Source: Salinarimonas chemoclinalis (lineage in GTDB: Bacteria; Pseudomonadota; Alphaproteobacteria; Rhizobiales; Beijerinckiaceae). Taken from it: a stretch of DNA of 64,000 nt. Below the pieces are notes generated by a model. That model saw only the letters and a program-made list of their open reading frames with translations, was not told where the DNA came from and did no database searches. The DNA lies in assembly GCF_041514305.1 (NCBI RefSeq), contig NZ_JBGMWH010000007.1, positions 1 to 64,000 of the forward strand, written 5' to 3'. The translations under genes were made by a program, and so were the position numbers. Positions 32,898 through 42,197 of this stretch are shown piece after piece (the first letter of the stretch is position 1; every line of letters begins with the position of its first letter).

Positions 32898-33335
32898 ATG
32901 TACCGGAACATCCTGCTCGCGGTGGATCTCGGCCACAGGGAAGCCGAGCAGCGCGCCGTCGATACGGTGGTGGAATACGCGCGCGCCTTCGGCGCGACGA
33001 TCCACGTGCTCAACGTCGTGCCCGACTTCGGCATGGCGCTCGTCGGAGGCTTCTTCCCGGAGGGATTCGAGAAGCAGGCGCTCGCGCGCGCTCACGAGGA
33101 ATTGAACGCCTTCACCGCCGCGGCGATCCCCGCCGAGATCCCGCACCGGACCATCGTCGGCCACGGCGGCATCTACCGCGAGATTCTGCATTGGGCGCAG
33201 GAGACGAAGGCGGATCTCGTGGTGATGTCCGCCCACCGACCCGAGCTCGAGGATTATCTCCTCGGCCCCAATGCCGCCCGAGTGGTCCGGCACGCGAGAA
33301 CGTCCGTACTGGTGGTGCGGCCCGCGCCGGCGTGA
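32898..33335 (+). CDS. Universal stress protein (UspA family) linked to a TRAP transporter
   Basis: The 145-residue protein begins MYRNILLAVDLGHREAEQRA and ends with the nucleotide-loop region LLGPNAARVVRHARTSVLVVR, typical of UspA. The loop has the first Gly and the Ser/Thr of the ATP-binding G-x2-G-x9-G(S/T) motif, but Asn and Arg-Thr stand at other conserved places, so ATP binding is uncertain. A strong GGAGG lies just before the ATG. It is 35 bases after the fused TRAP permease gene. In the ectoine TRAP system, the UspA protein TeaD regulates transporter activity; the same role here is an inference from position. Confidence 0.88.
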   Translation: MYRNILLAVDLGHREAEQRAVDTVVEYARAFGATIHVLNVVPDFGMALVGGFFPEGFEKQALARAHEELNAFTAAAIPAEIPHRTIVGHGGIYREILHWAQETKADLVVMSAHRPELEDYLLGPNAARVVRHARTSVLVVRPAPA

Positions 33336-33399
33336 CATAGATGTCGCTCGGCGCGAGCGGGCCCATCGCCCATCGGTCGCGCTGCGAGGCGGGAGTTTC

Positions 33400-34560
33400 A
33401 TGGCACTCTGGAAGCAAGCGCTCGTCGCGATGCTGCTCGTCGTGGGCGCTCTCGCGGGATGGGCGACGCTGTCGCCGGCGACCGCGCCGACGGCGATCGT
33501 CGAACTCGCCGCGCGCGTCGGCCTGCCCGTGGCCGAGACCGGGCCGGATCCGGCGGCCGGCGCGGCCCGCCGCGGCGGCTTCGGGCCGAGCCGCGTCGTG
33601 GTGGGCTCGGTCGCGCAGTCGCGCGAGGAGACGCGCCTCGACGTCATCGGCACCGCCGAGGCGGCGCGGTCCGTCACGCTCTTCGCCCCCGACGACGGCC
33701 TCGTCCGCGCCGTGCTGTTCGCGCCCGGGGACCGGGTCGAGGCCGGCGCGCCGCTCCTGTCGCTGGACGACCGCGAGCAGCGCATCGCGCTGGAGCGCGC
33801 CACCATCGCCGCCGATCTCGCCCGCGATCGCGCCGCGCGCCTGCAGAGCCTCGCCGAGAGCCGCTCCGCCTCCGCCGTACAGCTGGAGGAGGCGCAGGCG
33901 GCGCTGGCCGAGGCGCGCACCCAGGTCGCCGCCGCCGAGCTGGCGCTCGAGCGCCGCACGCTCGATGCGCCCTTCGCCGGGCGCCTCGGCCTGTCCCAGG
34001 TGGAGATCGGCCAGCGCGTGTCGACGCAGACGCCCGTCGCGGCGCTCGACGACCGCGGCCGCATCCTCGTGCGCTTCCCCGTGCCCGAGCGGCTCGCCGC
34101 CCGCGTCGCGCGCGGCGACACGGTCCTCGCCCAAACCGCAGCGTATCCGGGCGAGACCTTCCCCGCGACGGTCGCCGAGATCGACAGCCGCGTCGATCCC
34201 GACAGCCGCGCGCTTCCCGTGCGCGCGGAGATCGCCAACGGCGACGACCGGCTGCGGCCGGGCATGAGCTTCACCGTCACCCTCGCCTTCCCCGGCGCCG
34301 CCCGCGTCGCGGTGCCCGCCCAGGCGCTGCAATGGGACCGGGAAGGGCCGTACGTCTGGCGCGTCGCGAACGGTGCGGTGACGCAGGTGCGCGTCGCGCT
34401 CGCCGGCCGGGCGGAGGGCGTCGTCCTCGTGGAGGCGCCGCTTTCGGCGGGTGAGCAGGTCGTGCTCGAGGGCGTCCAGCGCCTGCGCGACGGGGCCGAG
34501 GTCGAGATCGCCGAGGAGGTCGTGCCCGGCGCCACCTCCCCCGGCGGCCAGCGGAGCTGA
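33400..34560 (+). CDS. RND efflux periplasmic adaptor (membrane fusion protein)
   Basis: The 386-residue protein has an N-terminal membrane anchor or signal (residues 4-22) and the adaptor domains in order: a lipoyl half (DDGLVRAVLFAPGDRVEAGAPLLSLD), a helical hairpin (about 125-180), the second lipoyl half (RRTLDAPFAGRLGLSQVEIGQRVS), a beta barrel (VRFPVPERLA, RVDPDSRALPVRAEI, LRPGMSFTVTL) and a membrane-proximal domain ending GVQRLRDGAEVEI. Its stop is four bases before the start of the RND pump gene, so the two form an operon. No outer-membrane channel gene follows; one must be supplied from elsewhere. The N-terminal linker is longer than usual. Confidence 0.92.
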   Translation: MALWKQALVAMLLVVGALAGWATLSPATAPTAIVELAARVGLPVAETGPDPAAGAARRGGFGPSRVVVGSVAQSREETRLDVIGTAEAARSVTLFAPDDGLVRAVLFAPGDRVEAGAPLLSLDDREQRIALERATIAADLARDRAARLQSLAESRSASAVQLEEAQAALAEARTQVAAAELALERRTLDAPFAGRLGLSQVEIGQRVSTQTPVAALDDRGRILVRFPVPERLAARVARGDTVLAQTAAYPGETFPATVAEIDSRVDPDSRALPVRAEIANGDDRLRPGMSFTVTLAFPGAARVAVPAQALQWDREGPYVWRVANGAVTQVRVALAGRAEGVVLVEAPLSAGEQVVLEGVQRLRDGAEVEIAEEVVPGATSPGGQRS

Positions 34561-34564
34561 TCGC

Positions 34565-37500
34565 ATGAGCGCCTACTCCCGCGCCGCAGACGTCGCCTCC
34601 CTGTGCGTGCGCCGCCCGACGCTCGCGGCGGTGATGAGCCTGATGATCGTACTCGCCGGCCTCGCCGCGCTGTTCGGCGTGTCGGTCCGCGAGCTGCCCG
34701 ACGTCGATCGCCCGGTCGTCACCGTCACGACCGAGTTCCCCGGCGCCACGCCCGCCGCCATCGACGCGCAGGTGACGCGCCTCGTCGAGGGCGCCGTTGC
34801 CCGCGTGCCCGGGCTCGTCTCCGTCTCCTCGTCGAGCGCCCGCGGGCGCAGCCGCATCGTCGCCGAGTTCGGCGAGGGCGTCGACCTCGACATCGCGGCC
34901 AACGACATGCGCGACGCGGTCTCCGGCATCGTGGGCCGGCTCCCGGAGGACGCCGCCGAGCCGCGCGTGGTGAAGGCGGACGCGGACGGCGACGCGATCC
35001 TGCGCCTCGCGGTCGTCTCCGATCGCCACGCCATCGAGGAGCTCTCGGCCCTCGCCGAGCGCCTCGTGTTCGATCGGCTCGCCGCGGTGGAGGGCGTCGC
35101 CGACGTCCAGGTCTACGGGCTGCGCGAGCCGGTCTTCCGGGTGACGCTCGACGTCGCCGCGCTGAACGCCCGGGGCCTCACCATCGCCGACGTCCGCCGC
35201 GCCCTCGACGGCGTCCTGTCGGACGCGCCCGCGGGCGACCTGCGCATGCCGTCCTCGACCGTGCTCGTCGAGGCGGGGGCCGCCGCACGCTCCGTCGACG
35301 AGATCGAGGCCACCTTCGTGGACCGTGGCACGCGCATCCGCGACGTCGCCTCCGTCTCCCTCGGGCCGGCCGAGGACGAGATGGTGCTGCGCTCGGACGG
35401 CCGCGTGGGTCTGGGCGCCGGTATCCTGCGCCAGGCGAGCTCGAACACGATCGCGATCTCGAGCGCCGTACGCGCGACGGTGGACGAGCTCAACCGCTCG
35501 CTCCCGGACGGCATCGAGGTCGCCGTGCGCTCCGACGACGCCGTCTTCGTCGGCAGTGCGGTGGCGGAGGTGCTGCGTACGCTGGTGATCGCGACGCTCC
35601 TCGTCGTCGTGATCATCCTGCTGTTCTTCCGCTCCTGGCGCGCGACGCTCATCCCGACCGTCACCGTGCCGATCGCCATCGTCGGCACGCTCGCGGCGAT
35701 CTACATGATGGGCTTCTCCGTCAACGTGCTGACGCTGCTCGCCCTCGTCCTCGCCACGGGCATCGTCGTCGACGACGCCATCGTCGTCATCGAGAACATC
35801 GAGCGGCGCCGGGCGGAGGGCATGGGTGCGCGCGCCGCCGCGGTGCTCGGCACGCGACAGGTCTTCTTCGCGGTGGTCGCGACGACGCTGACGCTGGCGG
35901 CCGTGTTCATCCCGATCTCGTTCCTGCCCGGGCAGGCCGGACGGCTCTTCGCCGAATTCGGCTTCACCCTCGCCGCCGCCGTGCTGCTCTCCTCCTTCGT
36001 GGCGCTGACGCTCGCGCCGATGCTCGCGTCGCGCCTGCTGAAGGACGAGGCGCCGCGCGCGGACGGCGCGCCGCGGCGGCGGTTGGACCCGCTCGGCACG
36101 GTCGGCGGCTGGTTCGTGGCGCTCTACCGCGTCTTCCTCGTGCGCGCGCTCGCGCTGCCGCTCGTCGTGCTGACCGTGTGCGCGCTGTTCGGCGTCGCCG
36201 CCTGGATCGCCTGGTCGAGCCTGCCCGAGGAGCTCACCCCGCCGGAGGATCGCGGCTTCGTTCTCCTCGTCGTCTCCGCACCGCAGGGCGCCTCGCTCGC
36301 CTACACCGACGGCAAGGTCGCCGAGATCGAGGCCATCCTGGAGCCCTACGTCGAGGCGGGCGAGATCGAGAGCGTGCTGGCCGTGATCGGCACCTGGGGC
36401 CGCTCGAACCGTGCCTTCATCGCCGCCCCGCTGGTCGACTGGGCCGAGCGCGAGCGCGGCCAGCAGGCGATCGTGTCCGAGATCAACGGGAGGCTCGGCG
36501 CCGTCGTCGGCGTGAGCGCCCGCGCCATCTCGCCGAACTCGCTCGGCATCCGCGGCGGCGGCCAGGGGCTGCGCATCGCGGTGCTCGGCGAGGACTACGA
36601 CGCCATCACCGACACCGGCCTCGCCCTCGTCGGCGCGCTGCGGCGCGAGCTGCCGGCGCTCACCAACCCCTCGCTGTCGATCGACGTCAGCCAGCCGCAG
36701 CTCTCCATCCGCCTCGACACGGCGCGCGCCGCCGATCTCGGCGTCGACCCCGCCGACGTCGCGCTCGCGCTGCAGACCGCCCTCGACGGGCGGCGCGTCG
36801 GCGACGTCTTCGTCGGCGACCGGGCCGTGGAGGTGCGGCTGCGCACGCCCGAGGGCGCGGTCTCCCAGCCCGACGACCTCGCCCAGATCCTGCTGCGTGG
36901 CAACGGCGGCGCGCTCGTGCCGCTCTCGGCGCTTGCCAGCCTCACCGAGGAGAGCGTGTCGCCCTCCCTGGAGCGGGAGCGCCAGCGCCGCTCGGTCACC
37001 GTCGAGGCGGGGCTCCCCGCCGACCTGCCCCTGCGCGCGGCGATCGAGCAGGTGCGCGCGGTGGCGACGCCGCTCCTCGCGCCGGGCCAGACCATCGCGT
37101 TCCTCGGCGAGGCGGCGGCGCTGGAGGAGACGTCGCGGGGCGTCGCCATCACCTTCGCCTTCGCGCTCGCCATCGTGCTCCTGGTGCTCGCGGCGCAGTT
37201 CGAGAGCGTCGCCTCGGGCGTGGTGATCATGCTCGTCGTGCCCTTCGGCCTCGGCGCGGCGGCGCTCGCCATGGCCGCGACGGGGACGAGCCTCAACATC
37301 TACAGCCAGATCGGCCTCGTGATGCTGATCGGGTTGATGGCCAAGAACGGCATCCTCATCGTCGAGTTCGCCAACCAGCTGCGCGACGAGGGCATGAGCG
37401 TGCGCGACGCCGCGCTCGAGGCCGCCGTCGTGCGCTTCCGGCCGGTGATGATGACGCTGATCTCGACCGTGCTGGGCGGCCTGCCGCTCGTCCTGTCGAG

Positions 37501-37735
37501 CGGTGCCGGCGCGGAAGCGCGCGCGGCGCTCGGCTGGGTCGTCGTCGGCGGGCTCGGGCTCTCCGTGCTGTTCACGCTGTTCCTGACGCCCGTGGCCTAC
37601 CTTCTCCTCGCCCGCTTCGCCAAGCCCCGCGCCGCGGAGGCCGCCCGGCTCGACGCCGAACTCGCGGCGGCGGAGCGTGCGGAGGAGCGTGCCGCGGCGC
37701 GCGGCGACGGAGCCGTTCGCATCCCGGCCGAGTGA
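34565..37735 (+). CDS. RND-family (HAE1) efflux pump
   Basis: The 1056-residue inner-membrane pump exports hydrophobic compounds using the proton gradient. The expected 12 helices and two large periplasmic loops are visible. TM1 opens with RRPTLAAVMSLMIVLAG; TM4 carries GIVVDDAIVVIENIERR with the paired Asp residues of the proton relay; TM10 has the Lys-bearing GLMAKNGILIVEFANQLRDEG; FRPVMMTLISTVLGGLPLVLSSGAGAE is the usual late motif. It is closest to MexF/AcrB-like HAE1 members. The substrate is unknown. It directly follows its adaptor gene; no local repressor gene (TetR or similar) is adjacent, so control is probably from elsewhere. Confidence 0.93.
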   Translation: MSAYSRAADVASLCVRRPTLAAVMSLMIVLAGLAALFGVSVRELPDVDRPVVTVTTEFPGATPAAIDAQVTRLVEGAVARVPGLVSVSSSSARGRSRIVAEFGEGVDLDIAANDMRDAVSGIVGRLPEDAAEPRVVKADADGDAILRLAVVSDRHAIEELSALAERLVFDRLAAVEGVADVQVYGLREPVFRVTLDVAALNARGLTIADVRRALDGVLSDAPAGDLRMPSSTVLVEAGAAARSVDEIEATFVDRGTRIRDVASVSLGPAEDEMVLRSDGRVGLGAGILRQASSNTIAISSAVRATVDELNRSLPDGIEVAVRSDDAVFVGSAVAEVLRTLVIATLLVVVIILLFFRSWRATLIPTVTVPIAIVGTLAAIYMMGFSVNVLTLLALVLATGIVVDDAIVVIENIERRRAEGMGARAAAVLGTRQVFFAVVATTLTLAAVFIPISFLPGQAGRLFAEFGFTLAAAVLLSSFVALTLAPMLASRLLKDEAPRADGAPRRRLDPLGTVGGWFVALYRVFLVRALALPLVVLTVCALFGVAAWIAWSSLPEELTPPEDRGFVLLVVSAPQGASLAYTDGKVAEIEAILEPYVEAGEIESVLAVIGTWGRSNRAFIAAPLVDWAERERGQQAIVSEINGRLGAVVGVSARAISPNSLGIRGGGQGLRIAVLGEDYDAITDTGLALVGALRRELPALTNPSLSIDVSQPQLSIRLDTARAADLGVDPADVALALQTALDGRRVGDVFVGDRAVEVRLRTPEGAVSQPDDLAQILLRGNGGALVPLSALASLTEESVSPSLERERQRRSVTVEAGLPADLPLRAAIEQVRAVATPLLAPGQTIAFLGEAAALEETSRGVAITFAFALAIVLLVLAAQFESVASGVVIMLVVPFGLGAAALAMAATGTSLNIYSQIGLVMLIGLMAKNGILIVEFANQLRDEGMSVRDAALEAAVVRFRPVMMTLISTVLGGLPLVLSSGAGAEARAALGWVVVGGLGLSVLFTLFLTPVAYLLLARFAKPRAAEAARLDAELAAAERAEERAAARGDGAVRIPAE

Positions 37736-37757
37736 CCCGTTCCACGGGCCGCGCACC

Positions 37758-38198
37758 TCACCCGCGCGCGACCATCTCGAGCGTCGCGCCGTCCGCGCGC
37801 CCGCCCCAGAACGCGTCGAGCCCGCGCTGGAACAGCGCCGCGTCCGCCGTTCCCTCCCCCGCCGCCTCGCGGAACAGCGTCAGGCACGAGCGCAGCTTCA
37901 GGTCGTCGGGGCTGCCGAGGATGGCGTGGATGTCCGAGCCCGCGTGGGGCAGGAGGAGGCCGACCGCCTCGCGCAGGCGCGGACCGAGCCGCGGATGGGC
38001 GAGGTAGGCGCGCGCCTCGGCGAGCCCGGAGACACCGTAGTGCCGGGCGGTGGCGCTGCGGCCGAGCTCCGCGAGTTGGGGGAAGACGAACCACATCCAG
38101 TGCGACCGCTTCGCGCCGGCCGCGAGCTCCACGCGCACGTTCTCCCAGACCCGATCCTGTGCGGCGACGAAGCGCTCGAGATCGTGATCGTCCGCCAT
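37758..38198 (-). CDS. DUF1810 family protein
   Basis: The 146-residue protein begins MADDHDLERFVAAQDRVWENV and has the DUF1810 signature KRSHWMWFVFPQLAELGRSATARHYGVSGLAEARAYLAHP in two parts, and SDIHAILGSPDDLKLRSCLTLF. The family is common in soil and marine bacteria and has no established function; it is sometimes thought to be calpastatin-like in name only. The ATG at 38198 gives the family start. Convergent with the RND pump gene (22 bases between stops) and divergent from an SDR. Confidence 0.88.
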   Translation of the reverse strand: MADDHDLERFVAAQDRVWENVRVELAAGAKRSHWMWFVFPQLAELGRSATARHYGVSGLAEARAYLAHPRLGPRLREAVGLLLPHAGSDIHAILGSPDDLKLRSCLTLFREAAGEGTADAALFQRGLDAFWGGRADGATLEMVARG

Positions 38199-38306
38199 CC
38201 GCTCGTTCCTCCCGTGCCCGCGACCGCGCGTCGCCGCAACGCGATCGCCCGCCGCCGCGTTCGCTCGCCCACAGCATACATGCATGCGACGAACGGGAGA
38301 CCCACG

Positions 38307-39107
38307 ATGAAGCTCGACCTCGACGGCAAGATCGCCCTCGTCACCGGCGGCGATTCCGGCATGGGCCGGGAGACGGCGCGCTTCCTGCTGCAGGAGGGTG
38401 CCGCCGTCGCCCTGAGCGACAAGACGGGGGACGAGCTGGCGGACGCCGCCCGCGCGCTCTCGGCGCACGGGCGCTGCGAGCCCTTCACCGCCGACCTGAC
38501 GAAGCCCGACGAGGTCGCGCGCCTGAAGGCGCGGGTGGAGGAGCGGTTCGGCGCGCCCGACATCGTCGTCCACGCCGCCGGCACGACCGGACCCACCGGC
38601 GACTTCCTCGAGATCGACGACGCCGGCTGGCGGGAGGTGCTCGAGGTCGACCTGATGAGCGCCGTGCGCGTCGCGCGCGCCTTCATCCCCGGCATGCGCG
38701 CCAAGGGCTGGGGCCGGCTCGTGCTGATCTCCTCGGAGAACGCGGTGCAGCCCTACCCCGAGGAGATGCCCTACGACGTCGCGAAGGCCGGCATCGACGC
38801 GCTCGGCAAGAGCCTGTCGAAGGCCTTCGGCCCCGACGGCGTCAACGTCAACGTGGTCTCCCCCGCCTTCGTGGCGACGCCGATGACGGACGCGATGATG
38901 GACCGGAAGGCCGCCGAGGAGGGCACCGACCGCGCGCAGGCGATCGAGGGGTTCCTCGCGCAGAAGCGCCCCGGCATCGTCGTGGGCCGGCGCGGGCGCC
39001 CCGAGGAGGTCGCCGCCGTGATCGCCTTCCTCTGCTCGGAGCGCGCGAGCTATGTCGTCGGCGCCAACTGGCGCGTCGACGGCGGCTCGGTGATGACGAC
39101 GACCTGA
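38307..39107 (+). CDS. Short-chain dehydrogenase/reductase
   Basis: The 266-residue SDR has ALVTGGDSGMGRETARFLLQEG at the cofactor site, VHAAGTTGPTGDFLEIDDAGW, LVLISSENAVQPYPEEMPYDVAK (catalytic Ser, Tyr and Lys) and NVVSPAFVATPMTDAMMD. The Asp after the second strand (ALSDKT) suggests NAD. The GGREEV-type GRRGRPEEVAAVIAFLCSERASYVVGANWRVDGG end is classic. GGGAG precedes the ATG. The cytoplasmic oxidoreductase role is safe, the substrate is not; neighbours are DUF proteins and give no hint. Confidence 0.85.
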   Translation: MKLDLDGKIALVTGGDSGMGRETARFLLQEGAAVALSDKTGDELADAARALSAHGRCEPFTADLTKPDEVARLKARVEERFGAPDIVVHAAGTTGPTGDFLEIDDAGWREVLEVDLMSAVRVARAFIPGMRAKGWGRLVLISSENAVQPYPEEMPYDVAKAGIDALGKSLSKAFGPDGVNVNVVSPAFVATPMTDAMMDRKAAEEGTDRAQAIEGFLAQKRPGIVVGRRGRPEEVAAVIAFLCSERASYVVGANWRVDGGSVMTTT

Positions 39108-39122
39108 GCCGCGTCCGCGCCT

Positions 39123-39623
39123 TCACCAGAACCGGGTGCCCGGCCCGCCCTTGAACGGGCCGACCACCATGGACGTGATCCATCCGCCGTAGAACCCGCC
39201 CTCCTGCGGCACGACCCGCTCGCCGTCGACGAAGCAGGCCTCCACGAGCGCCGGATAGAACGTGACGTAGCCGGCCATCGGACCGAACGCGGCGGTCGGG
39301 CGCGGGTAGGACCAGGCGGCGCGCGGGACGCGCACGCCCCCGGCGACGACGTCGAAATAGGCCGCCTGACCCTTCCATTCGCAGATCGAGCCGCCGCCGG
39401 CGGGCACCAGCACCCCCGGTTCGACATCGTCCGGGGGAAGATAGTAGGATGGCGGGTGCGAGGTCTCCAGGACGCGGAAGCCTCGGCGCGTGCGCGCGAT
39501 GGGGCGCCCGTCGAGGACGACCTCGATCAGGCACTGCGTCGGCTCGCAGATCGCGGGGCGGGGAAAGTCCCAGACGCTCTCCTGCCCGGGCGCGGGGGGA
39601 ATGGGAACGGGTCGCTGGAGCAT
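39123..39623 (-). CDS. DUF427 domain protein
   Basis: The 166-residue protein contains IEVVLDGRPIARTRRGFRVLETSHPPSYYLPPDDV, CEWKGQAAYFDVV and AAWSYPRPTAAFGPMAGYVTFYP, the pattern of DUF427, a small beta-rich domain of unknown function in bacteria and fungi. The end VPQEGGFYGGWITSMVVGPFKGGPGT is typical of longer members. It is convergent with the SDR gene (15 bases) and divergent from the DUF2293-like gene. The start ATG at 39623 has a poor ribosome site, so the exact start is less sure. Confidence 0.88.
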   Translation of the reverse strand: MLQRPVPIPPAPGQESVWDFPRPAICEPTQCLIEVVLDGRPIARTRRGFRVLETSHPPSYYLPPDDVEPGVLVPAGGGSICEWKGQAAYFDVVAGGVRVPRAAWSYPRPTAAFGPMAGYVTFYPALVEACFVDGERVVPQEGGFYGGWITSMVVGPFKGGPGTRFW

Positions 39624-39764
39624 GGTGCGCGTCTCGCTTCATCATTCGTTGGAATCGGATCGGAGTTCCCGGGGATCGGCGAACCCCGCCTCGTGCGGCT
39701 TTGCGCGTTGCCCTCCCTCCGGTGAACGGGTCGGATCGTCGCCCGTGCACCTGGAGGCGTCCCC

Positions 39765-40166
39765 ATGCCCGACCCGAAGCTCGACCCGCGGCTCGACCGC
39801 GCGGCCTTCGCCCCGTCCCGCAGCTTCGTCCCGTCGAGCGCCGTGCGGGCGGCGCTCCCGCCGGTGGGCGTCGTGAGCGGCAAGCGCACCCGCATCGGCG
39901 AGGCGCTCGACCGGCTCGCGCCGGACGCCCCCGAATTCGAGCGCGAGGCGATCCTCGACCACGCGCTCGACAGCCGCGGACTGGCGGGCGCGAGCCCGGA
40001 GACCGCCGCCTGGCTCTCCTTGGTCTCCTACGTCCGCCACGTGCTGACGGATTACGACGCGCTGCTGGCGGAGGGCTACGACCGCGACAGCGCCCGCCAC
40101 TTCGTCGCCGACGAGACCGCCGAGATCCTCGCGTCCTGGGGCTGCCGCCGCCCACTGGAGGGGTGA
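39765..40166 (+). CDS. DUF2293-like small protein
   Basis: The 133-residue protein has a disordered N-terminal half with basic and Pro-rich segments, then a helical C-terminal domain with YVRHVLTDYDALLAEGYDRDSARHFVADETAEILASWG, close to the DUF2293 core (R-H-x3-T-D-Y-D-x-L-L and a following Arg-rich helix). The function is unknown. The ATG at 39765 follows a GGAGG by six bases. The DNA after the stop contains a perfect 12-bp palindrome (40165-40176) and then the dispersed repeat at 40213-40273. Confidence 0.7.
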   Translation: MPDPKLDPRLDRAAFAPSRSFVPSSAVRAALPPVGVVSGKRTRIGEALDRLAPDAPEFEREAILDHALDSRGLAGASPETAAWLSLVSYVRHVLTDYDALLAEGYDRDSARHFVADETAEILASWGCRRPLEG

Positions 40167-40212
40167 CCCCGGGGTCCTCCCCACCGGCGACAGCCGAAAC
40201 GGCACGCGTCGA

Positions 40213-40273
40213 GCCGCGGGACCCCGCCCCTGGCTCGCTCGCTCGCCGTCCCCGCCCCGAGGGGGCGGGAGCG
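40213..40273. repeat. Dispersed palindromic repeat, copy 1
   Basis: Read on the minus strand, this 61-base element matches the element at 56372-56433: a left block of 27 bases with one difference, then a changed core, then 20 identical bases. The left block contains a CCCGCCCC/GGGGCGGG hairpin. Here the core is GGCGAGCGAGCGAGCC. It ends directly at the stop of the minus-strand methyltransferase gene, so it is transcribed at the end of that operon. Confidence 0.8.
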
Positions 40274-41116
40274 TCACGGCCTGCAGAACAGGTCGGCGTG
40301 GCCGATCGTGGCCGCGGTGGCGGCGACGCGGGCGACGCGCCAGACCTCGACCTCCGCCGGCGCGAGCCGCCCCGTCTCCGCCACTGCGGACGCCTGCCCC
40401 TCGGCGAGCGCCCGGATCAGGGCCGCATCGCGCGGGGCCACGAGCCGCCAGGGGCTCGATCCGAGATGCGTGGCGTACCCCTCGCCCGCGAAGGCGGAGG
40501 CGAGATGGCGGGTCGCGGCGGGGCCGGCGGCGACGCCGAAGCCCTTGTCCTCGCCCTGGTGCGCCACGAAGGCGGCGCGGAACGCCGCGTCGAGCGGATG
40601 CGCCGGCTCCCAGGTCTCGCGCCCGTCGTAGGTGAGAACCGTGTGGAACAAGGCGCGGCGCGCCGCGACCGCCCCGGCGAAGCGGGCGATGAAGGCCTCC
40701 CCGCACAGGTCGAACAGCGCCGCGGCGGTGACGAGGTCGGGCGCCTCGCCGAGCGCCGCGTCGAGATCGCCCGCGAGATCCGCCTGCGCGAAGGTCACGT
40801 CGACCAGCCGCCCGTCCTTCTCGAGCCGCAGGCCGTCCGCCCCGTCCGCGCGGACGACGTCCGCCCAGGCGGCCAGCCGGGCGCGGGCGCCGTCGAGGAG
40901 CGCCGCGTCGTAGTCGACCAGCCGCCAGGACTGCCGCGCCGGCAGCGCGCGGTAGAGGCCGCGCAGGTTCGAGCCGAGCCCGCAGCCGAGATCGACCACC
41001 CGGACGCTCTCGCGATCCGCGAGGCAGGAGGCGAGGCGCGCCTCGAGCCCGCGGTCGCGGGCGCGGTGGTCGGCGGGCTCGCGCAGGTCGAGCCAATCGG
41101 GCGAGAAGCCGCTCAT
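40274..41116 (-). CDS. SAM-dependent methyltransferase of the PTPS-like cluster
   Basis: The 280-residue class I methyltransferase has motif I as VRVVDLGCGLGSNLRGL, a WRLVDYDAALLDGARARL second strand, and VTFAQADLAGDL with later VTAAALFDLCGEAFIARF. The N-terminus SGFSPDWLDLREPADHRARD is characteristic of a small family found next to PTPS-like and glycosyltransferase genes. The C-terminal part (ETWEPAHPLDAAFRAAF and on) has no enzyme motif that names the acceptor. Its start overlaps the glycosyltransferase gene by four bases. It is the last gene of the four-gene operon 43608-40274 and so probably methylates the pathway product. Confidence 0.82.
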   Translation of the reverse strand: MSGFSPDWLDLREPADHRARDRGLEARLASCLADRESVRVVDLGCGLGSNLRGLYRALPARQSWRLVDYDAALLDGARARLAAWADVVRADGADGLRLEKDGRLVDVTFAQADLAGDLDAALGEAPDLVTAAALFDLCGEAFIARFAGAVAARRALFHTVLTYDGRETWEPAHPLDAAFRAAFVAHQGEDKGFGVAAGPAATRHLASAFAGEGYATHLGSSPWRLVAPRDAALIRALAEGQASAVAETGRLAPAEVEVWRVARVAATAATIGHADLFCRP

Positions 41117-42195
41117 CCATCCGTCTCCAGGCTCTGGCGCAAGGCGTCGGCGATGCGCGCCGCGGTGTCGTCCCAGCGCGGCAGGGCCGCGCCGGCGTCC
41201 CAGGCCGCGGCGGCCAGCCGCGCGCGGGTGTCGGGCTCGTCGATCAGCCGCGCCAGGGCCGCGGCGAGCGTGTCGACGTCGCCGGGGGGGACCTTCAGCG
41301 CGGCGGCGTCCGGCACCGTCTCGGCGGCTGCCCCGCCGGTCGAGGCGACCATCGGCAGCCCGCGCGCCATCGCCTCCGCCAGCACCATGCCGTAGCCCTC
41401 GTAGAGGGAGGCGGAAACGAACACGTCGCTCCGCCCGAGCAGTCCATCGCGCGTCGCGGCGTCGACGGCGCCGGTGAAGCGGACGCGCTCCGCGAGGCCG
41501 GCCGCCTCCGCCTGCCGGCGCAGCGCCGCCGCGGTGGCGGGATCGCGATCCGTCGGGCCGACGATCGCGAGGGTCCAGGGCCTGTCGGCGAGGCGGGCGA
41601 GCGCGGCGATCAGCACGTCGAAGCCCTTGCGCGGGGAGATCGCGCCGACGGCGATCAGGGCCGGTGGTGCACCCGTCGGCGCCCCCGTCGCCCGCGCTGC
41701 CGGCTCGGTGCCGGGCACGGCGACGCTCAGGCGCTCGGGACGCACGCCGTAGTCGGCGACGAGCGTGCGCGCGGTCGTCGGGCTCGCCGCGACGATCCGC
41801 GTCGCCCGCGCCAGCGCCCGCCGCTCGCTCTCGGCGAGCGCCGCGGCACGCCCGGGGGAGAGCCCGGTCTCGAGCGCGAGCGGATGATGGACGAGCGCCA
41901 CGAGGGGTCGCGCCAGGGCGTCGAGAGTCGCCGCCGGCAAGGCGCCGTAGGCGAGCCCGTCGACGAGGAGCGCCGCATCGGCGGGAACGCCCGCGAGGAG
42001 CCGGGCGCTCTCGACGACGTCGCGCGTCGTCGGATGCGGGAAGCCGTCCGGCAGGCGCAGGACGGTCGCCTCGACGCCGTGATCCGGCAGCCGCGCCAGC
42101 ACCGCGCGCGCGTACGCGTATCCCCCGGTCGCCGTCTCCAGCGCGCCGGGGATGGCGAAGGCCGCCGCGAGCGGGGCCGAGCCTGGGGAGGGCAT
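41113..42195 (-). CDS. GT4-family glycosyltransferase of the PTPS-like cluster
   Basis: The 360-residue GT-B enzyme shows a GT4 pattern: an N-terminal acceptor domain (TGGYAYARAVLARL, LVHHPLALETGLSP), VAASPTTARTLVADYGVRPERLSVAVPGTEP, AVGAISPRKGFDVLIAAL, and the donor-binding SLYEGYGMVLAEAMARGLPMV with the E-x7-E pair. It should use a nucleotide sugar. It starts two bases after the PTPS-like stop and overlaps the methyltransferase gene by four. Cyanobacterial pterin glucosyltransferases are also GT4 enzymes, so a pterin-like acceptor is plausible; a lipid or polyol acceptor is equally possible from this sequence alone. Confidence 0.85.
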   Translation of the reverse strand: MPSPGSAPLAAAFAIPGALETATGGYAYARAVLARLPDHGVEATVLRLPDGFPHPTTRDVVESARLLAGVPADAALLVDGLAYGALPAATLDALARPLVALVHHPLALETGLSPGRAAALAESERRALARATRIVAASPTTARTLVADYGVRPERLSVAVPGTEPAARATGAPTGAPPALIAVGAISPRKGFDVLIAALARLADRPWTLAIVGPTDRDPATAAALRRQAEAAGLAERVRFTGAVDAATRDGLLGRSDVFVSASLYEGYGMVLAEAMARGLPMVASTGGAAAETVPDAAALKVPPGDVDTLAAALARLIDEPDTRARLAAAAWDAGAALPRWDDTAARIADALRQSLETDG

Positions 42196-42197
42196 CG

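Noticed and set aside
40165..40176. 12-bp palindrome after the DUF2293-like gene as a terminator
   Set aside because: There is no loop and no U-run, so it does not form a useful hairpin; it may be a protein site or chance.
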